This document shows, one piece after another, positions 7,801-15,821 of a DNA stretch of 64,000 bases; positions within the stretch are counted from its first letter, which is position 1, and the number at the start of each line of letters is the position of its first letter. The stretch spans positions 1 to 64,000 of the forward strand of contig JAFGVP010000157.1 of NCBI GenBank assembly GCA_016937945.1, written 5' to 3'. Under the pieces are notes generated by a model. The model made no database searches. It was given only the letters and a program-made list of their open reading frames with translations, and was not told the origin of the DNA. This DNA comes from Pontiellaceae bacterium. Its GTDB lineage: Bacteria > Verrucomicrobiota > Kiritimatiellia > Kiritimatiellales > Pontiellaceae. The position numbers were made by a program, and so were the translations under genes.

Positions 7801-9283
7801 GGAACAGGATAAACGCATTGAATCATCGACCCGCGAACTCCATCGGCAAATGGCCCGCCTTAAACAGGAGAGCGAAACACTGGAAGAGCAGCTGAAAACG
7901 ATGACGGCCGCAAAACAGTCGCTTGAAGATCAGCTGGATACCCGATCCATGGAGCTGTCGCGAGCCGCACGCGAATACCGCAAAGTCGTGGATGCATATA
8001 AAGACACTCAGGCAAGAATGAAACAGCTTTCATCCCGCCACGAACAGGAGCTTGCTGATCGGGCCTCAAAACTGAATGCAGAACTCGTTCAGCTCAAAGA
8101 GAACGATATCACCCTTAGGGAGGAGTGCAACACCCTTCGAAACCAGCTTAAAACAGATCGCCGTCGCATGGAATCCCTGACGGCACAGCTCGAAACAGAA
8201 ACCGGAAAACGCGAAGCCGCCGAAGCCGATTTACAGCAGCTGCAGACCGCACTCGCGGCCAGCCGGGAAGAGGCCGAGGCCGTTGTACAGGATCAGCTCC
8301 GGAAACTCGGGGATGAGGTTCGCGAACTGAACGATATCCGCCGTCACCTTCAGGAACAGAAAGATGAAGCATTACGTGAGGTCGAGCAAAGGGATGCCGC
8401 TCTTGAAAAGAAAGAGCAGGAACGCCGGGACGCCGTAGCCCGCATGACGGAAATCGAACAGCGGCTGAGCACTATTCATGAAGAACATCAGGCAGAGCTT
8501 CGCAAGGAAATCGCGGAAGCCCGGGAAATCAGCAAACTGAATGATATGGTTGTTGATGAACTGAATGAAGCCCTGCAGGAAACCCTTACCCCGGTGATCA
8601 AGAGCACGTTGCACATTGAAAATGCGCCGAACCTGTATGATGACCAGAAAAAGAGCATTGCGAAGGTCGGACAGGACTGCCGCAAATTGATCGATATGAT
8701 GAACTATCGTTCTGAACTGACACACATCGCTGACGGCTCCGATGCCCTCAGCCGTGAAATCTGCGATTTGCATGAAATGATGAATGAAATTGACCGTCGG
8801 TTCACTCATCGGGCAGACACAAAGAAACTGTTCTTTGCAGTGAGTTTCTCGCAGTATCAGGCGGAAAACAATGTCCCGAAGCAGGTTGAAACGGATGCAG
8901 AAAAGCTCCGGAAAATCCTCTCGATTCTGTTGGGTTACGCCATGGAGCAGACGGATAAAGGACGGCTGGGCCTGCACGCGACCCGTCAATCCACATCGGA
9001 TAGTACCACAACGGTTTGCTTTGAACTGGCCTACACCGGCCGTCTGGCAGACGATCCCCTGCTCAATGCCGTCTTCGGTCCCGATCAGGAAAAGGATGAA
9101 ACCGTAGACGTAAAATATGGCCTGACGCTTGCCCGCCGCTATATCAGCCTTCTTGATGGAAGTCTGGATCTGGAATATCGAAACGGCAGCATGACAGCCA
9201 TTACACTGAAGCTTCCCCTCAAGAAGATTGATTGCGGAGAAAGCGGACAGGAAGTCAACGAAACCGAAGCCGGCGCGGCGTAA
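4823..9283 (+). CDS. Giant PAS / coiled-coil membrane protein with degenerate histidine-kinase end
   Basis: The 1486-residue product begins with a signal-like segment (to about residue 32) and a membrane helix (SYIMIAGLLIFAIIAMIAI, about 44-62). Three PAS-like sensor domains follow at roughly 110-230, 250-370 and 383-495, each ending in a typical 'D-I/V-T/S-x-x-K/R' hinge. Residues 500-1235 are an almost unbroken heptad-rich coiled coil, full of E, K, Q and R. The last 250 residues resemble a histidine-kinase core, but the phospho-accepting His is missing in the dimerisation-like helix (VDELNEALQETLTPVI), the N-box Asn is gone (LRKILSILLGYAMEQ) and no D-x-G-x-G box is seen; only a G2-like YGLTLARRYISLLDG near 1432 remains. 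It is therefore probably a pseudokinase scaffold. GH18-like and response-regulator genes follow. Confidence 0.85.
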   Translation: MKKKRTSFLHIGCTHHAVLMALLTTCPLTSHAATEGALEIDAKSYIMIAGLLIFAIIAMIAIQRRFSRINRTLRTVTSELDITRRRLTETSRNFELSREELKLTNTRHEKMLVEARVGIYQVDAIGRCEYVNGTMYEISGLYHKKAAKEGVISAVHPDDQDAYRKAWDDFIQGTAPFNLDFRFRFKKGRYMTEVSVHGEASKILNAKRVPESYIFWFTDVTHLQEKNRRQETETNRYRHFISETVEGYYQLLAEAPIPLVPNAERMAETIMTQLKIANCNSTFATLYGSTTAEMNGKSISEMQGGCGPFKNKKDIIDFIANGYRAYALESVRQDSNGNLLNLMNDVVGLIENDCLVGIWGTQRNISREKREKTELSNQVQFMHRILDALPADVYVKDTRCRYLYASSKLAERTGITREEWIGKTIFEVIPGTSRDHDRHAIETMKNNRINRIERPFEARGKSGWMESIQIPLVSEEGLVEGVVGLSLDISARRKREEEIRQRHAALESVLNQTRNELTQSRGDYGKAATALADALDKLKMAEAEKQTREHLHNEHLTERKRIEEALRKNEANLLKRQQQLEEQLARRMEQLASESNKRAKWEELLQIRDEELRNVEDLAKETKRQLKETEDFLKSTQEQLIHMTGEHAREMEGIEGARKAIEKELAEVHSQLNKNDERTKTQLDELTAKHESAFSDEQKARIKAEKQLEKTESLLQTTQHEKKEMAERHSRELEEEIAERKTAAEKLVRNMAELDELRQQFHARIEEETKSIKQQLAEKQIRERAIRQHEKDMEDRIRKLEQDLKQKTRAVTEQIQLVESVEVEKKKTEERLEQFSRRQQELVTRETQNLQLQVAEIRLNEVKLRKETASLQRQKESMEQLLEERSVALEKAIRQKQLLEEQLNEARQNIQKIKAVGEERISEETGSLKEQLKEVQNRAEALQKEVHQLQQNKAKTEENLSTQKENFNQAEEEYKKVRAALSAMENRLKKQEEEQDKRIESSTRELHRQMARLKQESETLEEQLKTMTAAKQSLEDQLDTRSMELSRAAREYRKVVDAYKDTQARMKQLSSRHEQELADRASKLNAELVQLKENDITLREECNTLRNQLKTDRRRMESLTAQLETETGKREAAEADLQQLQTALAASREEAEAVVQDQLRKLGDEVRELNDIRRHLQEQKDEALREVEQRDAALEKKEQERRDAVARMTEIEQRLSTIHEEHQAELRKEIAEAREISKLNDMVVDELNEALQETLTPVIKSTLHIENAPNLYDDQKKSIAKVGQDCRKLIDMMNYRSELTHIADGSDALSREICDLHEMMNEIDRRFTHRADTKKLFFAVSFSQYQAENNVPKQVETDAEKLRKILSILLGYAMEQTDKGRLGLHATRQSTSDSTTTVCFELAYTGRLADDPLLNAVFGPDQEKDETVDVKYGLTLARRYISLLDGSLDLEYRNGSMTAITLKLPLKKIDCGESGQEVNETEAGAA

Positions 9284-9294
9284 GCGGCACACTC

Positions 9295-9323
9295 TTGACA
9301 GCTCGGCGCTAGGCTTCTACCGT
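9295..9323 (+). promoter_or_regulatory. Possible sigma-70 promoter of the GH18-like gene
   Basis: A perfect TTGACA (9295-9300) is followed after 17 bases by TACCGT, a poor -10 sequence. The start codon at 9330 lies only a few bases beyond the predicted transcription start, and no Shine-Dalgarno sequence is visible, so the transcript could be nearly leaderless. Confidence 0.3.
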
Positions 9324-9329
9324 GCTGTT

Positions 9330-10286
9330 ATGAGATCTTTAATAAATGCCCTTCTGCTTTTTTTCACGGTGTCTTCCGTAACGGCCCATCAATTTAACGA
9401 AACATGGGCGTATCTGATGAAGGGCGAGGAAAAATATTTTCCGGCCTCATCATCGATCACCGATGTCGGATGTTTCAGCGCGGCTATTGATGGCGACGGA
9501 AATCTTACAGGCGGGCATCTCGCACCTCCGAAACTGCCGGCCTCAAACCTCCGCTACCACCTGGTTATCACCATGCCGTGGAATAAGACACTGGCTCATC
9601 TTTATCTCACGCCTGAACTGCCTCTCAGGAATCGCATAATTAAGAATATTGTCGAGCGTGCGAAGCCGTTTGACGGTGTTCAGATCGACTTTGAAAGCAT
9701 CGCCCCCGAGGATGGAATTCATTACCTCAACTTTCTGGCAGCCGTAAAGAAAGCCCTGCCACCCGAAAAACAATTCAGTGTCGCGGTAATGGCGCGCTGG
9801 GCGGATTATAAACAATCGCACCCCGACGATGCGTTTGACTATCCGTTTATTAATCTGGTTGCGGACCGGGTGATCGTGATGGCCTATGATGAGCACTACC
9901 GGTCCGGCCCTCCTGGTCCCATCGCATCCCTTGCATGGTGCCGGAACATATATGACTATGCCCGGAAAACGATTGATGCAAACAAGCTTGTCATGGGCAT
10001 CCCGCTGTATGGCCGCAGTTGGCAAAAGGAAACCACGACACAGGCATTCCGCAATCCGGAAGTCTGGACCGACCTGAGAATTCGTCAGGCCAAACTGAGT
10101 TCAGCTGAGGAAACGGGAGGCACCTACTCCTACACAACAAACGTCACCGTGGAAGTCCACTTTGAAAACATGGCATCGCTCGATGCCAAGATGGCGCTCT
10201 ACACATCCAGCCCGATTCAGGGCGTGGCCTTCTGGCGCATCAGTCAGGAACCCATCAATTTCTGGCAGCACATTGCCGGGGAATAA
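9330..10286 (+). CDS. Secreted GH18-like glycoside hydrolase
   Basis: From the ATG at 9330 the product is 318 residues with a signal peptide (MRSLINALLLFFTVSSVTA). The frame is open further upstream, but only the 9330 start places the signal peptide at the N-terminus. The core is a TIM barrel of the GH18 clan related to YaaH-type cell-wall hydrolases: FDGVQIDFES carries the D-x-x-x-x-D-x-E signature with the catalytic Glu at its end; later barrel strands are VIVMAYDEHY (Met-Ala-Tyr-Asp, the substrate-distorting residues) and VMGIPLYGRSW, and the barrel closes with GVAFWRISQE. It likely cuts beta-1,4-linked GlcNAc-containing glycan, either chitin-type or peptidoglycan. It lies 46 bases after the giant sensor gene and may share its function. 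Confidence 0.85.
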   Translation: MRSLINALLLFFTVSSVTAHQFNETWAYLMKGEEKYFPASSSITDVGCFSAAIDGDGNLTGGHLAPPKLPASNLRYHLVITMPWNKTLAHLYLTPELPLRNRIIKNIVERAKPFDGVQIDFESIAPEDGIHYLNFLAAVKKALPPEKQFSVAVMARWADYKQSHPDDAFDYPFINLVADRVIVMAYDEHYRSGPPGPIASLAWCRNIYDYARKTIDANKLVMGIPLYGRSWQKETTTQAFRNPEVWTDLRIRQAKLSSAEETGGTYSYTTNVTVEVHFENMASLDAKMALYTSSPIQGVAFWRISQEPINFWQHIAGE

Positions 10287-10471
10287 GTTTTTATCTCCGT
10301 CAGACCCGGAGACCATCCCGAGAAAAAGCAAACCACGAGATGGTTTCAGCTCACAGGCGGAAAATTTTCGCTCGGAACTTAGATAAAATGCTTAAGTACG
10401 CGGACTCAATTGCCGATCAAATAAACGGTAATTTTGCCATTAGATGAACCGACAGCAACGCAGGAAGTTAC
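10287..10471 (+). other. Intergenic region before the signalling operon
   Basis: No gene is seen. Two short inverted repeats are present: TCTCCG/CGGAGA just after the GH18-like stop and AAACCA/TGGTTT near 10330-10346. Neither is followed by a T-run. The promoter of the four-gene signalling operon must lie here, but no clear -35/-10 pair stands out. Confidence 0.4.
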
Positions 10472-12130
10472 ATGCCTGAAAATGACCCAGACAGAAACCA
10501 GTATCAGGACTCTGTTCTGGTTGTTGATGAAGATGCGGCAACCTGCCGTATCATTTCCAATATGCTGAGCGATACCGGGTGTGACGTAATCACCTGCGGT
10601 TCAGGCTCAGAGGCCTGCCAGATTGCCCAGCGCACCAAACCGAACCTTATTCTTCTGGACACCTATCTTCCCGACATGTCGGGATTTGACGCTCTTAAAG
10701 CCCTTAAGATCATCGACCAGACTCGGGATATCCCGGTAATGATTATCTCCACCAGCACTCTCCCCGGGATGATGGACAAAGCCCTCAGCTGCGGCGCAGT
10801 TGATGTTATTGCAAAGCCGATCGATAGACAGCTTCTGCTGAACAAGGCGAAAACCTTCATACAGTTGCGTCGCGATGCCCGCGAAATCCGGCACATGCAT
10901 GATGAGCTTCTCGCATCCCATGCAGAACTCATGGTGTATAAGCTGGCGATCGACAGCGTGCCGGATGCCGTTGTCATTTCCAGCCCGACCGGCACGATCC
11001 AATACTTTAACAGGGCGTTTATCAAACTGACCGGAGAATCGGCCGATACGCCCCTGACCGACCGCAACATTACCACTTTTTTCCTGAATCCGTTGATGGT
11101 GATTCAGCAGGTTAAAAAAGTTACCGATAATACGCCGACTTCCGTGGAAGCGGTCCTGTGGGGCAAAGGGGGCGAGTACCCGGTACTGGTTAAATGCTCC
11201 ACGATCCAGTCAGCCGGCAATGACAAAAAAAAACTCGTATTCCTCATCATTGACCAGACAGAAAGAAAGCTGGCCGAAGCAGAACGCCTGCGTCTGGAAT
11301 CAGAATTGTTCCATGGTCAGAAACTTGAGGCTGTCGGACAGCTGGCATCCGGTATCGCGCATGAAATCAACACGCCGATCCAGTTTGTCAGCGACAACCT
11401 TCGCTTCATGCAGGATACCATTCCCGACCTCCATAAACTGCAGCAAGCCCGGATACGGCTTATCGAGGAGGCAAAGAAGGTCAATGTGCTGGCCGACGTG
11501 ATCAAGGAAGTTGAAGATGTCATGAAAGAGGTAGACGTTGACTATATTCATCAGGAGATTCCCTCAGCCATCATGCAGTCGCTGGAGGGAACTGAACGTG
11601 TTGCATCAATTGTCCGGGCCATGAAGGACTTTGCCCATCCCGGTTCCGTCGAGAAAACAATGACAGACCTGAACGAAGCCATCCGCACAACCATCACAGT
11701 CACCCGGAACCGATGGAAATATGTGGCGGAAATGGAAACCTGCTTCGATGAAGAACTCCCGTTGGTACAATGCCAGCACAGTGAATTCAATCAGGTCATT
11801 CTCAATCTGATCATGAATGCAAGCGATGCGATTGCCGATAAATCCGGAAGCGGAAACGAGCTTGGAAAAATTACCATCTCTACGCGTCGGATCGATTCTA
11901 TGGTGGAAGTCCGGGTGATGGATACCGGAGACGGTATTCCGAAAGATATCCAGAAAAGAATTTTCGAACCGTTCTTCACCACGAAGGAAGTCGGCAAGGG
12001 ATCCGGTCAGGGACTGTGTATCGCCCACAGCGTAATTGTCCAGAAACACCATGGCCGATTCGACTTTGAAACCATCCCCGGCAATGGCACAACATTCATC
12101 ATACAGCTTCCTATCGAACAAAAAGGTTAA
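10472..12130 (+). CDS. Hybrid sensor histidine kinase (receiver-PAS-kinase)
   Basis: The 552-residue protein has no membrane segment. Residues 14-130 are a receiver domain (VVDEDAAT acidic pocket, phospho-acceptor Asp63 in LLDTYLPDMSG, Lys in AKPID). Residues 155-270 form a PAS domain. The kinase core follows: His297 in SGIAHEINTP (phospho-acceptor), then an unusually long helical insert to about residue 385, the N-box FNQVILNLIMNASDAI, G1 box MDTGDGIP, F-box FEPFFTTKEVGKGSG and G2 GQGLCIAHSVI. All catalytic residues are intact, so it should autophosphorylate. The receiver placed first suggests that a phosphorylated input modulates the kinase. The next gene starts six bases after its stop. 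It is the only intact ATPase in this operon and the likely phosphodonor for the three receivers that follow. Confidence 0.93.
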   Translation: MPENDPDRNQYQDSVLVVDEDAATCRIISNMLSDTGCDVITCGSGSEACQIAQRTKPNLILLDTYLPDMSGFDALKALKIIDQTRDIPVMIISTSTLPGMMDKALSCGAVDVIAKPIDRQLLLNKAKTFIQLRRDAREIRHMHDELLASHAELMVYKLAIDSVPDAVVISSPTGTIQYFNRAFIKLTGESADTPLTDRNITTFFLNPLMVIQQVKKVTDNTPTSVEAVLWGKGGEYPVLVKCSTIQSAGNDKKKLVFLIIDQTERKLAEAERLRLESELFHGQKLEAVGQLASGIAHEINTPIQFVSDNLRFMQDTIPDLHKLQQARIRLIEEAKKVNVLADVIKEVEDVMKEVDVDYIHQEIPSAIMQSLEGTERVASIVRAMKDFAHPGSVEKTMTDLNEAIRTTITVTRNRWKYVAEMETCFDEELPLVQCQHSEFNQVILNLIMNASDAIADKSGSGNELGKITISTRRIDSMVEVRVMDTGDGIPKDIQKRIFEPFFTTKEVGKGSGQGLCIAHSVIVQKHHGRFDFETIPGNGTTFIIQLPIEQKG

Positions 12131-12136
12131 ATCGCA

Positions 12137-13393
12137 ATGGATCAGACACAACCGAGCCGGCAGAAATCCATTCTGTTTGTGGATGACGAACCTAATATCC
12201 TGCAAGGATTACAGCGGTCATTGCGGAAACACCGGAAGGAATGGGATCTGCACTTTGCCAACTCAGGCGAAGAGGCCCAGCAAGTCATGCAGAAGCTCTC
12301 GTTCGACCTGATCATAACCGATCTGCGCATGCCGGTTATGAACGGCGTGCAGTTGCTTAAATGGGTTCAGCAACATTTTCCGCATACGATGCGCTTTATC
12401 CTTTCCGGCCACGGAAACGAAGACCTGATCATACAGACCGTGGGCGTCGCCCATCAGTTCATGGCCAAGCCATGCGACATCGTCCAGATCGAAAAGGCCA
12501 TTACCAGGGCCTGCAGACTGCAGGATATCTTCGACTCCGGCTCACTCCAGAACATAATCAAGGATGGCGCATCGCTCCCTACCCTGCCCGAACTCTATGA
12601 GGAATTGGCTCACACCCTGCAATCTCCCGAAGAATGCACGGCCGGCAGAATGGCTGAAATTATTTCCAGAGACATCTCGGTCTCCGCAAAAGTACTTCAA
12701 ATGGTGAATTCATCATTCTTCGGCCTTTCACAGCGCGTGGTGAACATCACGCAGGCCGTCACCCTGCTCGGGGCGGAAACCATCAGCATGATTGTACTGA
12801 CAACCAAAATTTTTAACCAGTTCGATGAAAAATCCATACGGGAATTCAATATCCGGGCGATCTATGACCACTCACTGAACGTTGCCCGACTCGCTAAATT
12901 TCTAACCTTGGAAATTACAAAAGATCAGAAAAAAGCGGAAGAAACCATGGTTGCCGGCCTGATGCATGACATTGGTATTCTTGTCGCAATCAGTAGCAAA
13001 AACGAAACTTGGAAGAATCTTTATCGTCCGGGCGACAACATGAAGTCCCCATTGCACGAACAGGAAATGAGCTGTCTGGGAACAACGCATGGAGCGTTGG
13101 GCGCCTACTTGGTTGGGCTATGGGGTCTTCCCGATGACATCATTGACGCCATTGCGTTCCACCATACGCCGATCAACGCGCCGGACAGCAAAAGCTTCAG
13201 CATTTTGACCGCTATTCATCTCGCCGAATGCATTGAAAGCATTATCGACACCGGACTCGCATCAGACGGAAGAACACCTGACATGCCATATCTCGAACAA
13301 GTCGGCATTGCGGACAGAATAGATGAACTTATCGAACGATGCCGAACAAAACTGGGTTTCAATACCCCTGAATGCGGAGAGTTATCACCGTGA
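12137..13393 (+). CDS. Response regulator with HDOD output domain
   Basis: The 418-residue protein has an N-terminal receiver (FVDDEPN acidic pair, phospho-acceptor Asp62 in IITDLRMP, Lys in MAKPC) and an HDOD domain at about 145-345, recognised by LPTLPELYEEL, MVNSSFFGLSQRVVNITQAVTLLG and GLMHDIGILV. HDOD is a catalytically inactive relative of HD phosphohydrolases, used in scaffolds for motility, type IV pili and stress signalling. Here His-Asp of the ancestral pair survives in LMHDIG. The gene begins six bases after the hybrid kinase and overlaps the next start codon by GTGA, so translation is coupled. Confidence 0.93.
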   Translation: MDQTQPSRQKSILFVDDEPNILQGLQRSLRKHRKEWDLHFANSGEEAQQVMQKLSFDLIITDLRMPVMNGVQLLKWVQQHFPHTMRFILSGHGNEDLIIQTVGVAHQFMAKPCDIVQIEKAITRACRLQDIFDSGSLQNIIKDGASLPTLPELYEELAHTLQSPEECTAGRMAEIISRDISVSAKVLQMVNSSFFGLSQRVVNITQAVTLLGAETISMIVLTTKIFNQFDEKSIREFNIRAIYDHSLNVARLAKFLTLEITKDQKKAEETMVAGLMHDIGILVAISSKNETWKNLYRPGDNMKSPLHEQEMSCLGTTHGALGAYLVGLWGLPDDIIDAIAFHHTPINAPDSKSFSILTAIHLAECIESIIDTGLASDGRTPDMPYLEQVGIADRIDELIERCRTKLGFNTPECGELSP

Positions 13394-14514
13394 CGAAAAA
13401 GATCCTGTTTGTAGACGATGAACAGAACGTACTGGACGGCATACGGCGCCAGTTGCGCCGGGACTTCGATATCGACACCGCCAACGGCGGAGAAGACGCG
13501 CTCAAACTCCTCGCCGAAAATGAATATGCAGTGATTGTGACCGACATGCGAATGCCGGGTATGGATGGTGTAAATCTTCTAAAACGTGCAGAAGCAATTG
13601 CTCCGCTGTCGGTCCGCATGATGCTCACCGGCAACTCAGACCAGCAAACCGCCATTGATGCGGTGAATCACGGCCAGATATTTCGTTTCCTGAATAAACC
13701 GTGCGCTACAGAATCTCTGATCAGCAGCCTGCAGGCGGGAGTTAAGCAATATGAGCTGGTCACCGCCGAAAAAGAACTACTGGAAAAAACACTGACCGGC
13801 AGCATTCAGGCATTGATGGATATTCTTGCGCTGGCGAATCCCTGCGCATTCCATCGGGCAGAACGTATTAAGCACTATGTGACGCAATGCGTACAGGGCC
13901 TGAACCTGCCCGACGGATGGAAATATGAAATTGCAGCAATGCTCTCCCAGATTGGTTACATCACGATTCCGCCGGAAATTCTCGAGAAGGATCTCACAGG
14001 GGAAACCCTGACCCCCCGTGAGCAGGAGATGCTTCGGAATCGTTCTAAAAGCACATGCCAAATGATCGAACGTATTCCGCGGCTGGAGGAAATCACGCAA
14101 ATGATTGCACTCCTTGACAGTGATGTGCCCGCAGGGCCGGATCGTGACTGCGTCCATACGGGAGCATTGCTCCTGACCGTATGCGGACAGTTTGACCAGT
14201 TGCTGACGAACGGACTGTCTCATCGTCAGGTCATGAACCAGCTATCGGAAACACCGACGCCAAACGCTTCAGACATACTGGAAGTTATGGAACAGGTGGA
14301 GCCATTGATCCTTGATACAACCATCATGCACATCGACGTGGAATACCTGCGCGTGGGCATGGTTCTGGCGGAAGATATTCGCACGCAAAGCAATATCATG
14401 ATTATCAAAAAAGGCCAGATCGTAACCGCCCTCATGAAGGAGCGATTACGCAACTTTATCCAGCAAAACACCCTTCAGGACAAAGTCCGGGTGTACGAAT
14501 CTCAAAAGATATAA
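13390..14514 (+). CDS. Response regulator with degenerate HD-GYP-like domain
   Basis: The start is taken as the GTG at 13390, which overlaps the previous stop (GTGA) with GGAGAG upstream; an ATG 18 bases earlier is possible. Residues 1-115 are a receiver (FVDDEQN, phospho-acceptor Asp52 in VTDMRMPGMDG, Lys in LNKPC). The rest, about 250 residues, follows the RpfG/HD-GYP plan (ALANPCAFHRAERI, then AMLSQIGYITIPPEIL, then LTPREQEMLRNRS). However, the metal-binding HD of the canonical 'LLHDIGK' is replaced by SQIGY and no G-Y-P loop is present. c-di-GMP hydrolysis is therefore unlikely, and a binding or scaffolding role is more probable. The last 70 residues (RVGMVLAEDIRTQSNIMIIKKGQ) are a small beta domain often found after HD-GYP domains. 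Confidence 0.9.
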   Translation: MTKKILFVDDEQNVLDGIRRQLRRDFDIDTANGGEDALKLLAENEYAVIVTDMRMPGMDGVNLLKRAEAIAPLSVRMMLTGNSDQQTAIDAVNHGQIFRFLNKPCATESLISSLQAGVKQYELVTAEKELLEKTLTGSIQALMDILALANPCAFHRAERIKHYVTQCVQGLNLPDGWKYEIAAMLSQIGYITIPPEILEKDLTGETLTPREQEMLRNRSKSTCQMIERIPRLEEITQMIALLDSDVPAGPDRDCVHTGALLLTVCGQFDQLLTNGLSHRQVMNQLSETPTPNASDILEVMEQVEPLILDTTIMHIDVEYLRVGMVLAEDIRTQSNIMIIKKGQIVTALMKERLRNFIQQNTLQDKVRVYESQKI

Positions 14515-14518
14515 AACA

Positions 14519-15229
14519 ATGAATGCACCGGATGCTATTGATGTGCTGCTGGTTGATGATGACGGGCAGTTTCGAAGCGCCCAGATAAGAAATCTGCGAA
14601 GGCTGATAATCAAGGAAGAAAAGCCGATACAGATTCATCAGGCCGGAAGCGGAAAAGAGGCCATGGCCATTATCGAAAACAGGGCGATATCCTGTGTGCT
14701 GCTGGATTATAACATGCCCGGCGGAAGCGGTCTTGACTGGCTGAAAAAGTTTCTGGCGAAAGACCCGAATCTAGCCATCATCATGGTAACCGGACAGGGT
14801 TCTGAACAGCTGGCAGTGGAAGCCATGAAGCAAGGAGCCTCGGACTATCTCGTGAAGGGAAGTATTACACCGCACGACGTGGAACGGGCCATCATCAATG
14901 CAGTAGACAAGGTCCGGCTTAAAACGACCATACGCAGCCTGCAGGACAAACTGCTGACGGCAGAGCGGCAGCGGGTCATGATTGAGAGTCTGGGGGCTGC
15001 CTGCCACCACATCGGCCAGCCCGCAACGGTGATCAGCGGATACCTTCAGTTCATGCAGGAACAATCGAATGACACCGAAATGCAGAACATGATTTCAACC
15101 TGCATGAAAGCATCCGATGAGATCGCAGCAATCCTTCGAAAGCTGCAGCTGGTTTCCCGATATCGGACCAAGCCCTACATCACCTGTGAAGACACTGGAT
15201 CCAGCAAGATCCTCGACATTGATTCCTGA
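14519..15229 (+). CDS. Response regulator fused to a stand-alone histidine dimerisation domain
   Basis: The 236-residue protein has a receiver (LVDDDGQ, phospho-acceptor Asp63 in LLDYNMPGG, Lys in LVKGS). It is followed by a helical segment, LQDKLLTAERQRVMIESLG, and AACHHIGQPATVISGYLQF, an H-box of the HisKA type (compare 'AHELNQPLTVI-GY') with His163/His164. The product ends about 70 residues later with no ATPase domain. It can thus dimerise and perhaps carry a phosphoryl group as a phosphotransfer module, but cannot phosphorylate itself. It is the last gene of the operon, four bases after the previous stop. Confidence 0.9.
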   Translation: MNAPDAIDVLLVDDDGQFRSAQIRNLRRLIIKEEKPIQIHQAGSGKEAMAIIENRAISCVLLDYNMPGGSGLDWLKKFLAKDPNLAIIMVTGQGSEQLAVEAMKQGASDYLVKGSITPHDVERAIINAVDKVRLKTTIRSLQDKLLTAERQRVMIESLGAACHHIGQPATVISGYLQFMQEQSNDTEMQNMISTCMKASDEIAAILRKLQLVSRYRTKPYITCEDTGSSKILDIDS

Positions 15230-15241
15230 CCAGACCTTTGC

Positions 15242-15268
15242 AAAAAAACACCGGCCTTTCAGCCGGTG
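15242..15268 (-). terminator. Terminator of the purD-purE operon
   Basis: CACCGGC and GCCGGTG form a seven-base stem with a six-base loop. On the minus strand the hairpin is followed by seven T. It lies just past the purE stop and between two convergent operons, so it may also slow plus-strand transcripts of the signalling operon. Confidence 0.8.
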
Positions 15269-15293
15269 CTTATCGAGATGAATCAATCCAGGC

Positions 15294-15809
15294 TTATGCA
15301 CCCAGCTCGGCCTGAAGTTCGGCATCGGCGGCCAGCACTTCCGCCGCCATATTCTTTTTGTAGGCGGTCAGCTTGCGCTTCAGCGGCGCACTGGACAGCG
15401 CCATGATCTGCACGGCCAGAATCGCGGCATTAATTGCGCCGGCCTTACCGATTGCAACCGTGGCCACCGGAACGCCCTTCGGCATCTGAACCGTGGAAAG
15501 CAGGGAATCCATGCCGTCCAGCGCCCAGCCCTTGACCGGAATCCCGATGACCGGAAGCGTTGTGTGCCCCGCCAGAACTCCGGAAAGATGAGCTGCGCCG
15601 CCGGCGGCACCGATAATGACCTTATATCCATTTTTCGATGCATTTTCCGCAAAGTCAGCGGCCTCATGCGGCGTACGGTGCGCGGACATGATTTTAACGG
15701 TGGCCTCAACCCCGAACTCCTTCAGGGTATTGTAGGTATACTCCAGAACGGGCCAGTCAGACTTACTGCCCATTACAATCGCCACGGTAGGTTTCTTTTT
15801 TACTGCCAT
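15294..15809 (-). CDS. purE: PurE, N5-carboxyaminoimidazole ribonucleotide mutase
   Basis: This 171-residue protein is full length for class I PurE, which moves the carboxyl group of N5-CAIR to C4 to give CAIR in purine synthesis. Signature segments: IVMGSKSDWPV (phosphate and ribose binding), MSAHRTPHEA with the catalytic His, and IGAAGGAAHLSGVLAGHTTLPVIGIP. The presence of the mutase-type motif implies a bicarbonate/ATP-dependent PurK elsewhere in the genome. AGGAG precedes the ATG. It lies 12 bases after the purD stop in the same operon and is followed by a terminator. Confidence 0.97.
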   Translation of the reverse strand: MAVKKKPTVAIVMGSKSDWPVLEYTYNTLKEFGVEATVKIMSAHRTPHEAADFAENASKNGYKVIIGAAGGAAHLSGVLAGHTTLPVIGIPVKGWALDGMDSLLSTVQMPKGVPVATVAIGKAGAINAAILAVQIMALSSAPLKRKLTAYKKNMAAEVLAADAELQAELGA

Positions 15810-15821
15810 GAGGGTACTCTC

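Noticed and set aside
10287-10471. Riboswitch (for example c-di-GMP type) before the signalling operon
   Set aside because: Only two short, unrelated stems are present; no conserved riboswitch core could be recognised.
15242-15268. Hairpin as a terminator for the plus-strand signalling operon
   Set aside because: On the plus strand the A-run precedes the stem and no T-run follows, so it functions for the minus-strand pur operon; a weak effect on the other direction cannot be excluded.
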